In this document: piece by piece, positions 1 through 5,060 of the stretch
Position numbering within the stretch: position 1 is the stretch's first letter
Layout: each line of letters begins with the position of its first letter
Assembly (NCBI GenBank): GCA_964507095.1
Contig: CAZDOS010000070.1
Span: forward strand, 1-6,029
DNA from: RGIG3102 sp964507095
Lineage (GTDB): Bacteria > Bacillota > Clostridia > Oscillospirales > Ruminococcaceae
Reading direction: 5' to 3'
Length of the DNA: 6,029 nt
The notes under the pieces: generated by a model
Databases searched by the model: none
What the model was told of the DNA's origin: nothing
The model's input: the letters and a program-made list of their open reading frames with translations, nothing else
Program-made: the position numbers and the translations under genes

Positions 1-104
1 AACTTTTTTATTTCGTTCGTTTTTGGTCTCACATCATTGACTAATATACATTTGACGAATTTACGGCTCCGGGCCACTCGGCGTCGATCCTTCAGGAGAG
101 GGTA

Positions 105-133
105 TAGAAAGATGAAAAGATTTAGGATATAAT
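105..133 (+). promoter_or_regulatory. Candidate sigma-70-type promoter for the decarboxylase-glycosylase pair
   Basis: A perfect -10 hexamer TATAAT lies at 128-133. A 4/6 match to the -35 box, TAGAAA, lies at 105-110, with the optimal 17-base spacing. Transcription would start near 140, giving a leader of about 40 bases that carries the AAGGAA ribosome site at 167-172. The -35 box is weak, so an activator or extended contacts may contribute. The call rests on sequence match only. Confidence 0.5.
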
Positions 134-180
134 CGAAACAGGAAACATTTTGACCGTTAAGTATATAAGGAACAATAGTT

Positions 181-1419
181 ATGGATAGCAAGTATTATGC
201 CCCTTATTCGGGACTTACGACTGACATAGTGGGCGACCCCACTCATGCCGAGATCACATGGGATCTCATCAGGACAGTTGAACACGATGCCTCACTGAAA
301 CGGCTGCTGGAAAAGGCAATCGAGCAGGGAAAACGGCTGAACCCCGACCCTATGACAAACCCTGTCGTATCGCTTGAAGCATATTACATATTCATTGACA
401 GGTGCTATCGCTGCATGCCTTGGGAAATAGAGCCGTATGATGATTTTGACGGCCTTTATGACAATATCAACCAGAGCATGGGCTGTCTGTATTTCGTATG
501 CGACCAGCCACTAGAGGAATTGAAGGACAAAGGTTATTTCCACAATTCCCTGGTATATCATGAGCCGTTCAGGAGCTGGTTCATTAAGTTCCTTTCAGTA
601 TCCGGATCATACCTGAACACGAGCGACTCCTGGAATGAGGAGTGCTACAGGAATGCCCTGGCAAATCCCGATTTTCACCTTGATGACGGAACCTATGAAG
701 ACCACAGCAACTGGAGGACCTTCAATGAGTTCTTCGCCAGAAGGCTCTCTGACCCTTCGCAGAGACCGATAGCCCATCCTGACGACGACCTGGTGGTCGT
801 TTCTCCGGCGGATGCAGTCCCTCAGGGAATATGGGATATCGATTCGCAGAGCAAGGTGGTTGCAAACGACCCGACGGAGATTGGCGGATTGTCAATTAAA
901 ACCGGAATGCTGACCAAGGTGTCCGTTCTTCTCGGGAAGAGCAAGTATGCCAACAGCTTCCGGAACGGAAAGCTCACACATACATTCCTTGATATAAACG
1001 ACTACCACAGATACCATTTCCCTGTCAGCGGAACAGTCAGGGAAGCATTCGTGATCCCACAGGACGATGCGCCGGGCGGCGTCATCACATGGCTGCCGGA
1101 CAAGGAAATATACAAGGAATACTTCTCAGGAGTTTTCGGATGGCAGTCGATCGAGACCAGAGGAGTCGTCATAGTGGAGACTCCTTCCGGGGGACATGTG
1201 GGCATCGTAATGGTCGGCATGTGCCAGGTGTCCTCTGTAAACTTCGAAGATACTGTCGTGCCAGGTGCCGTGGTAAAGAAGGGCGACCCTCTCGGGTACT
1301 TTCTCTTCGGCGGAAGCGACATAATCATGATATTCAGCGAGGATGCGGGATTTGAACTGACGGCTGAGCCTGACGTTCATATCAACACCGGCGCCGAATA
1401 CGGCAGGATGAAGAAATAG
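181..1419 (+). CDS. Pyruvoyl-dependent decarboxylase, phosphatidylserine decarboxylase superfamily (PsiD-like architecture)
   Basis: This 412-residue protein has two parts. Residues about 40-180 match in style the alpha-helical domain that precedes the catalytic domain in PsiD-like decarboxylases. Residues about 180-400 are the catalytic PS decarboxylase fold, with FFARRL and RP at 185-196, SPAD at 208-211 (D211, processing Asp), DYHRYH at 274-279 (H279, likely triad His) and the self-cleavage motif GGS at 377-379. Family knowledge predicts cleavage between G378 and S379, giving a beta chain of 378 residues and an alpha chain of 34 residues whose Ser becomes the pyruvoyl group. The motif is FGGSD rather than the LGST of classical bacterial Psd. 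No signal peptide or membrane helix is visible, unlike classical membrane-bound Psd, so a cytosolic enzyme is likely. The substrate may be phosphatidylserine or a free amino acid: PsiD acts on tryptophan and shares this layout. No phosphatidylserine synthase gene is nearby. The start is supported by AAGGAA at 167-172, 8 bases upstream. The downstream glycosylase gene follows after 7 bases. Confidence 0.87.
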   Translation: MDSKYYAPYSGLTTDIVGDPTHAEITWDLIRTVEHDASLKRLLEKAIEQGKRLNPDPMTNPVVSLEAYYIFIDRCYRCMPWEIEPYDDFDGLYDNINQSMGCLYFVCDQPLEELKDKGYFHNSLVYHEPFRSWFIKFLSVSGSYLNTSDSWNEECYRNALANPDFHLDDGTYEDHSNWRTFNEFFARRLSDPSQRPIAHPDDDLVVVSPADAVPQGIWDIDSQSKVVANDPTEIGGLSIKTGMLTKVSVLLGKSKYANSFRNGKLTHTFLDINDYHRYHFPVSGTVREAFVIPQDDAPGGVITWLPDKEIYKEYFSGVFGWQSIETRGVVIVETPSGGHVGIVMVGMCQVSSVNFEDTVVPGAVVKKGDPLGYFLFGGSDIIMIFSEDAGFELTAEPDVHINTGAEYGRMKK

Positions 1420-1426
1420 GGCTCTG

Positions 1427-1924
1427 ATGAAAAAGACCGGATATACCCATGTAGTCCATACCTTCGGACCTGTATATGACAGGGATTCCAGGATCCTCAT
1501 ACTCGGCAGCGTTCCCTCGGTAAAGTCAAGGGAGAAGGGGTTCTATTACGGGCACCCGCAGAACAGATTCTGGAAGGTGATGTCAGCACTGCTTAAAGAA
1601 GAGATGCCTGATGACAATGAAGGGAAAAGGGAAGTGCTGCTGAGGCACGGCATCGCACTGTATGACACGGTCTACAGCTGTGACATCAGCGGATCCAGCG
1701 ACAGCACCATAAGGAATGTGGTCCCTTCAGACCTATCACGGATCATAGAGGAATCCGGGATAGAGAGGTTATTCTGCAACGGAAAGACTTCCGGAGCACT
1801 GTTCCAAAGATACCAGAGAGACAGTCTCAAAATGGAAGCCGTGGTTCTGCCTTCAACAAGTCCTGCAAACGCAGCATGGACCCTTGACATGCTCATAGAT
1901 GCCTGGAGCATCATAAAAGAATAG
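1427..1924 (+). CDS. DNA-deoxyinosine (hypoxanthine/uracil) glycosylase, UDG superfamily family 6 type
   Basis: This 165-residue protein has the usual length for small hypoxanthine-DNA glycosylases. It opens with HTFGPVYD at 11-18, then LILGSVPSVKSRE at 24-36 and FYYGHPQNRFW at 39-49, the block by which I recognise the family. The second UDG-type motif, LPSTSPAN, lies at 141-148. Family knowledge: these enzymes excise deaminated adenine (hypoxanthine) from DNA and leave an abasic site for base excision repair. The Asn in the GHPQN block (N46) is the best candidate for a catalytic polar residue; I cannot align it to a solved member here. The ATG lies 7 bases after the decarboxylase stop with only a poor ribosome site, AGGG overlapping the upstream stop, so translation is probably coupled. 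A functional link to the decarboxylase is not evident; such genes are often placed next to unrelated housekeeping genes. The stop is 8 bases before a strong hairpin. Confidence 0.87.
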   Translation: MKKTGYTHVVHTFGPVYDRDSRILILGSVPSVKSREKGFYYGHPQNRFWKVMSALLKEEMPDDNEGKREVLLRHGIALYDTVYSCDISGSSDSTIRNVVPSDLSRIIEESGIERLFCNGKTSGALFQRYQRDSLKMEAVVLPSTSPANAAWTLDMLIDAWSIIKE

Positions 1925-1927
1925 AGG

Positions 1928-1980
1928 AAAAATGAAGTCCCTTGCAATGACCTTTTAGAGTCGTTGCAAGGGATTCTTCA
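1928..1980 (-). terminator. Intergenic hairpin, rho-independent terminator for the leftward oxidoreductase gene, probably bidirectional
   Basis: Arms 1933-1951 and 1960-1980 pair over about 19 bp, with the core TCCCTTGCAA/TTGCAAGGGA, a two-base bulge at 1974-1975, one T-G pair and an 8-base loop. Read leftward, the stem is followed at once by five T's (complement of 1928-1932) and more pyrimidines, so it fits a terminator for the oxidoreductase gene ending at 2059. Read rightward, only a loose T-rich stretch follows (1981-1995), so it may stop the glycosylase transcript less efficiently. Its place between convergent genes supports a shared role. Confidence 0.75.
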
Positions 1981-2058
1981 TGCATATTTGTGTTTAGGAG
2001 TAGGCTGAATTGTTAATTCTTCATCTGATCGGTGCCTGATCAAAATCACAATGACGCA

Positions 2059-3990
2059 TTAGATGTACAGAGCCGTCCTGTATGCAGTGTGGATGGCATC
2101 CATGATCTTTCCAGGCTTTACTGCGTCGCCGATGACCTTTACCGGCTTGCCCCGTGCCTTGAGCTCGGAAGCGAGACCGTTGTTGCTCTTGAAGCCCAGA
2201 GCGAGTATGACAGTGTCGCCATCCAGTTCAAATGTGCCCTTTGGACCGGAGACAACGACGCCCTTTCTCTTGACTTCCGTCAGACGCGTGTTTGTAAGGA
2301 CCTTCATGTTGTCCAGTGCAGCGATGCGCTCGGAGTAGGCTATGAGGTCTGTGGAAGCAACGTCGTTCATGATCCGAGGAAGCATCTCGACGATCGTTAC
2401 ATCGTGTCCCTTCTCAGCCAGATCCAGTGCTGTCTCTGTTCCGACGAGACCGCCGCCGACAACGATGACCTTCTTGCCGACCTTCTTAGGATCATCAATA
2501 GCTTCGAGAGCCGTGATTCCGTACTTGTCGGTGCCCTTGATCGGAGGGATCGAAGGTGTTGAGCCTGTAGCGCAGATGACCTCGTCAAAGTCCTTAAGAT
2601 CATCCAGTTCAGCCTTCTTGTAGATGACAGGAATGCCGAGCTTCTCGATCTGAGTTACCTGATACTTATGGAACGGGCGGATGTCGCTCTTGAACTCAGG
2701 AGCCTCTGCCTCAAAGAGCAGACCGCCGAGCTTGTTTGCCTCAAAGAGCGTTACATCGTGACCGCGAAGTTTTGCGACTCTTGCCGCCTCCATGCCGGCA
2801 GGACCGCCGCCGACAACAGCTATCTTCTTTGGCTTGTCTGTCGGAACGATCTTAAGCTCGCCTTCACGGCTGATCTGAGGGTTGACTGCACAAGTTACTG
2901 CCTTGTACTTGAAGAATGTCCTTTCAAGGCAGCCTTCGTTGCAGCGCAGGCAAGGACGGATGTCCTCAGGATGTCCTTCTTCAGCTTTCTTTGCCCACTC
3001 AGGATCTGCCCAGAGAGGTCTGCCAAGAGCTACGAAGTCACCCTTGCCTGAAGCAATGATGTCCTCTGCATACTCAGGAAGCGTAATGGAACCTGATGCG
3101 ATGACAGGAATGTTAACGGCTTTCTTGATGGCCTCTGCTGCCCATACGTTATGGCATACAGGAAGGGCCATAGGTGTGACCTGGTGGATCATTGTGTGGT
3201 GATCGCCGCCTGATACGTTGATTCCGTCAAGTCCGCGTGCCTCGAGCTGCTTTGCCAGCCATACCGTCTCTTCGATCGGGAATCCGTCCGGCTCATAGTC
3301 CGTGCCGCTGAGTCTTATCGTAACAGGGAAGTCAGGTCCGACCTTCTTGCGGATATCGTCATAGACCTCAAAATATATCCTTGCTCTGTTTTCAAGTGTT
3401 CCGCCGTACATGTCCGTCCTGTGGTTGGTCGTAGGGCTGAAGAAGTTGGTGAGCAGGTATCCGTGAGCTCCGTGGATCTCAACGAGCTTGAAGCCGGCCA
3501 TCTTGGCACGAAGTGCCGCATCGCCGAAGGACTTTACTATCTCGTGGATTTCAGGGATGGTAAGCTCCTGAGGTACTGCCTCGAGGCCGTGCTGCTGATA
3601 CAGAAGCGGCCATGCGATCCGTGAAGGAGCCTTAATAGGCTGGGTTCCGAGGAACTTCTGTCTGCCGCAGTGCTCGATCTGAATGGCTGGAACAGCGCCC
3701 ATTTCCTCGATGTTTTCTGCAAGCCATGCAAGTCCAGGAATATGCTCGTCGCTCGATATTCCAAGATGGCAGTGTGCAGATTTCGATCCGATATCGTCAA
3801 CGTAAGCATACTCGACGATGATCATTCCGGCTCCGCCTGCAGCCTGGTCTCTGTAGTACCTTATGGCTCTCTCGGAAACCGTGCCGTCCATGTTGTTCAT
3901 GCCGGATGACTGAGGGGCCTTGCAAATACGGTTCTTGAGCTCAAGATTGCCTATCTTGCCCGGTTCAAAAAGATGCGGAAAAGTTTTCAT
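2059..3990 (-). CDS. NADH:flavin oxidoreductase, 2,4-dienoyl-CoA reductase / 2-enoate reductase family (FMN, 4Fe-4S, FAD)
   Basis: This 643-residue protein has the full length and order of the family. Residues 1-340 form an Old-Yellow-Enzyme TIM barrel that binds FMN, with HGAHGYL at 173-179 (Y178, likely proton donor) followed by FFSPTTNHRTDMYGG to 197. Cysteines 347, 350, 354 and 367 give the C-x2-C-x3-C-x12-C pattern of the single 4Fe-4S cluster. GGGPAG at 394-399 is the FAD Rossmann loop and GGGLVG at 512-517 the NAD(P)H one, whose second strand ends VEM (E535), which favours NADH. GDAVKPGKIMDAIHTAY near 621-637 is the usual C-terminal FAD contact. Electrons would pass NADH, FAD, Fe-S, FMN, then a C=C bond conjugated to a carbonyl. 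The substrate (dienoyl-CoA, enoate, or a steroid or bile acid relative) cannot be named; it is not a close match to BaiH as I remember it. No other acyl-CoA gene is present. The start ATG is preceded by AAAGGAGAGA (complement of 3999-4008). The gene is divergent from the Crp/Fnr regulator, its likely controller. Confidence 0.92.
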   Translation of the reverse strand: MKTFPHLFEPGKIGNLELKNRICKAPQSSGMNNMDGTVSERAIRYYRDQAAGGAGMIIVEYAYVDDIGSKSAHCHLGISSDEHIPGLAWLAENIEEMGAVPAIQIEHCGRQKFLGTQPIKAPSRIAWPLLYQQHGLEAVPQELTIPEIHEIVKSFGDAALRAKMAGFKLVEIHGAHGYLLTNFFSPTTNHRTDMYGGTLENRARIYFEVYDDIRKKVGPDFPVTIRLSGTDYEPDGFPIEETVWLAKQLEARGLDGINVSGGDHHTMIHQVTPMALPVCHNVWAAEAIKKAVNIPVIASGSITLPEYAEDIIASGKGDFVALGRPLWADPEWAKKAEEGHPEDIRPCLRCNEGCLERTFFKYKAVTCAVNPQISREGELKIVPTDKPKKIAVVGGGPAGMEAARVAKLRGHDVTLFEANKLGGLLFEAEAPEFKSDIRPFHKYQVTQIEKLGIPVIYKKAELDDLKDFDEVICATGSTPSIPPIKGTDKYGITALEAIDDPKKVGKKVIVVGGGLVGTETALDLAEKGHDVTIVEMLPRIMNDVASTDLIAYSERIAALDNMKVLTNTRLTEVKRKGVVVSGPKGTFELDGDTVILALGFKSNNGLASELKARGKPVKVIGDAVKPGKIMDAIHTAYRTALYI

Positions 3991-4023
3991 CTTCTTTGTC
4001 TCTCCTTTATTTTATTCTGTTGT

Positions 4024-4051
4024 CTCAGGGCGGCCCTCTGCCGCCTCTGAG
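4024..4051 (-). promoter_or_regulatory. GC-rich stem-loop in the 5' leader of the oxidoreductase gene
   Basis: CTCAG+GGCGG (4024-4033) pairs with CCGCC+CTGAG (4041-4051), with a single bulged base at 4046 and a 7-base loop. The 10-bp stem stands out in an AT-rich gap. It lies 34 to 61 bases before the start codon on the leftward transcript and ends about 15 bases before the ribosome site. No T-run follows it on the leftward strand, so it is not a terminator in that direction. It may stabilise the 5' end of the mRNA or influence translation; no function is shown. Confidence 0.5.
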
Positions 4052-4062
4052 TCCTTGTTTAT

Positions 4063-4091
4063 ATTTTAACGAAGATCGATTAAAATTATAA
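4063..4091 (-). promoter_or_regulatory. Candidate leftward promoter region for the oxidoreductase gene
   Basis: Two overlapping options read leftward. One is TTATAA (4091-4086), 17 bases, then TAAAAT (4068-4063), starting near 4056. The other is a perfect TATAAT (4090-4085) with TTGAAA (4111-4106) at a short 15-base spacing, starting near 4078. With the first, the inverted repeat centred at 4098.5 would sit near -42, an activator position. With the second it would lie between the -35 and -10 boxes, a repressor position. A separate 7-bp inverted repeat, ATTTTAA/TTAAAAT (4063-4069 and 4080-4086), covers the same stretch. Confidence 0.35.
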
Positions 4092-4107
4092 ATATCTCAA
4101 GATATTT
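4090..4107. promoter_or_regulatory. Candidate Crp/Fnr-type operator, site 1
   Basis: AAATATC-TCAA-GATATTT is a perfect 7-bp inverted repeat with a 4-base spacer, the geometry of FNR-type sites (TTGAT-N4-ATCAA). It lies between the divergent oxidoreductase and regulator genes. Its centre at 4098.5 is about -41.5 from the start predicted by the TTTTCA/TAAAAT promoter of the regulator, the class II activator position. The core TATC-N4-GATA recurs at 4136-4147 and 4885-4896. Confidence 0.55.
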
Positions 4108-4133
4108 TCAACGGGGAATAAAAATGTTAAAAT
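4105..4133 (+). promoter_or_regulatory. Candidate promoter of the Crp/Fnr regulator gene
   Basis: TTTTCA (4105-4110) and TAAAAT (4128-4133) are separated by 17 bases, placing the start near 4140 and giving a leader of about 40 bases. The -35 box overlaps the right arm of operator site 1, and the start point overlaps site 2. The stretch is very AT-rich, so hexamer matches come easily and the exact assignment is uncertain. Confidence 0.4.
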
Positions 4134-4135
4134 AT

Positions 4136-4147
4136 TATCAAATGATA
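4136..4147. promoter_or_regulatory. Candidate Crp/Fnr-type operator, site 2
   Basis: TATC-AAAT-GATA has the same core and spacer as site 1, but the flanking bases are not symmetric, so it is weaker. Its centre is 43 bp (about four helical turns) from that of site 1, on the same face of the DNA. It overlaps the predicted transcription start of the regulator gene, where binding would be expected to repress, which suggests autoregulation. A further inverted repeat, ATATTT-GGTG-AAATAT (4152-4167), lies directly before the ribosome site. Confidence 0.4.
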
Positions 4148-4179
4148 CATGATATTTGGTGAAATATGAGGAATAAGTT

Positions 4180-4848
4180 ATGAAAGAGTCATTTTCAACC
4201 TATCCTAGCTACATCATACTAAACGAACTGGCCAGCTACGAAGCACTGTTCAGAAAGTGCTGTCCGGAAAGAGTTACCGTCCCTGCCAATACCGTCATCA
4301 GCACGGCAGGGGAGAACTTTGATACAATGTTCTATATACTCAAAGGCATGGTGAAGGTATATACGACCAATGCAGAGGGGTATATCAGGATACTTGGATA
4401 TCACGGCAGAGGAACCCTGACGGCAATGGATGTCATATGCAAGGGCGCATCTGCGATAGTCAACGTCGAGACCGTTACGGAAGTCGAGCTCTTGAAGGTG
4501 AACAAGAGGGACCTGAGAGTGATAGGATCCATGGATTCGGAGTTTCCTTATGCCATGCTCGAGTACTACGGCTATGTGTTGAGGCTGATGTGCCTTGATG
4601 CCGAGGCAAAGAGCCTTTCGGACGTAAAGTCAAAGGTAATTGCCTTTCTCTGCCTGTGCGTTAGAACAGATCCGGGCGACAGGGTCATAAGGATGACCAG
4701 AGATGAACTGGCCGGCGCAGTCAATGCATCAAGAGTGCAGGTCACTAGAGTCTGCAAAGAGCTTCAGGAATCGGGCCTTATCGTGACCGGAAAGGGAAGG
4801 ATAGAGATCATAGATATCGAAACGCTTGAAGAGATGTCGAAGCTCTAG
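4180..4848 (+). CDS. Crp/Fnr-family transcriptional regulator
   Basis: This 222-residue protein has the family's normal length. Residues about 25-115 form the cyclic-nucleotide-binding-type beta barrel (FYILKGMVKVYT at 51-62, GYIRILGYHGRG at 67-78). Residues about 120-145 are the long dimer helix, and 145-222 the winged helix-turn-helix, with MTRDELAGAVNASRVQVTR at 172-190. The recognition helix reads SRVQVTR (184-190): both arginines of CRP's RETVGR are kept, but the Glu that contacts the G:C pair of TGTGA or TTGAT sites is Val186. A different target sequence is therefore expected. The cysteines (27, 28, 87, 138, 158, 160) do not form the FNR 4Fe-4S pattern, and the barrel lacks a clear cAMP-binding RxS motif, so the effector is unknown. 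GAGGAA at 4168-4173, 6 bases before the ATG, supports the start. The divergent oxidoreductase is its most likely target. Confidence 0.9.
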   Translation: MKESFSTYPSYIILNELASYEALFRKCCPERVTVPANTVISTAGENFDTMFYILKGMVKVYTTNAEGYIRILGYHGRGTLTAMDVICKGASAIVNVETVTEVELLKVNKRDLRVIGSMDSEFPYAMLEYYGYVLRLMCLDAEAKSLSDVKSKVIAFLCLCVRTDPGDRVIRMTRDELAGAVNASRVQVTRVCKELQESGLIVTGKGRIEIIDIETLEEMSKL

Positions 4849-4883
4849 GCTTTCCTTAAGATGCATAAGCCGGGTCAAGGAAT

Positions 4884-4897
4884 GTATCATATGATAC
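4884..4897. repeat. 14-bp perfect palindrome after the regulator gene, operator-like site 3
   Basis: GTATCATATGATAC is a perfect palindrome containing TATC-ATAT-GATA, the same core and spacer as the two sites upstream of the regulator. It lies 36 bases after the regulator stop and before its terminator, with no promoter or gene start beside it. TTTT follows at 4898, so a weak accessory hairpin terminator is an alternative reading. Chance is also possible in AT-rich DNA. Confidence 0.4.
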
Positions 4898-4911
4898 TTT
4901 TGTTTACTTGA

Positions 4912-4950
4912 ATCCGCTCATCCCGGAAGGGACGGGCGGATCTTTTTTTT
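4912..4950 (+). terminator. Rho-independent terminator of the regulator gene
   Basis: ATCCGCTCATCCC (4912-4924) pairs with GGGACGGGCGGAT (4929-4941) around a GGAA tetraloop, with one A-C mismatch and one T-G pair. Eight T's follow at 4943-4950. This is a textbook intrinsic terminator reading rightward, 63 bases after the regulator stop codon. Confidence 0.93.
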
Positions 4951-4980
4951 GCTGTTTGGTCGCATAAGTCATGAAGGCCA

Positions 4981-5027
4981 AGCCAAATGCATGATGCAGG
5001 CCATGTGGCCTGCATCATGCATTGGCT
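4981..5027. repeat. Long near-perfect hairpin between convergent genes
   Basis: Arms 4981-5002 and 5007-5027 pair over 21 bp with one bulged A and a 4-base loop; the core reads TGCATGATGCAGGCC and its complement. Read rightward, six T's follow at 5036-5041 after an 8-base gap. Read leftward, there is no T-run after the stem. Being 34 bases beyond the stop of the leftward surface protein gene, it may end or protect that transcript, and act as a backup stop for rightward transcription. The stem is longer than needed for a terminator, so a small repeat element is also possible. Confidence 0.6.
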
Positions 5028-5060
5028 AATATATGTTTTTTAAGAGATCATTTGTTGATA

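Noticed and set aside
1..132. Rightward frame open from the window edge to a TAA at 130-132, possible tail of an upstream gene
   Set aside because: The 43 encoded residues are mostly Arg, Leu and Phe with no family look, and the T-run at 4-9 and AT-rich start look intergenic.
112..132. Six-codon leader reading frame (MKRFRI) after AGGAGAGG, before the decarboxylase gene
   Set aside because: It overlaps the predicted -10 box, so it would not be transcribed from that promoter, and it shows no attenuator-like codon run or paired hairpins.
1002..1500. Leftward frames opposite the decarboxylase gene
   Set aside because: They overlap the DYHRYH and GGS motif region of the real gene and have no features of their own.
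2007..2019. GAATT-GTT-AATTC inverted repeat after the oxidoreductase stop
   Set aside because: Only 5 AT-rich base pairs; too weak to matter beside the strong hairpin at 1933-1980.
2032..2562. Rightward 176-residue frame opposite the oxidoreductase gene
   Set aside because: The opposite strand encodes conserved FAD and NAD(P)H motifs throughout; this frame has no recognisable motif or ribosome site.
4024..4070. Rightward terminator made of the 4024-4051 stem and the T-rich stretch after it
   Set aside because: No rightward gene ends upstream; the T-rich part is broken by other bases and belongs to the AT-rich promoter region.
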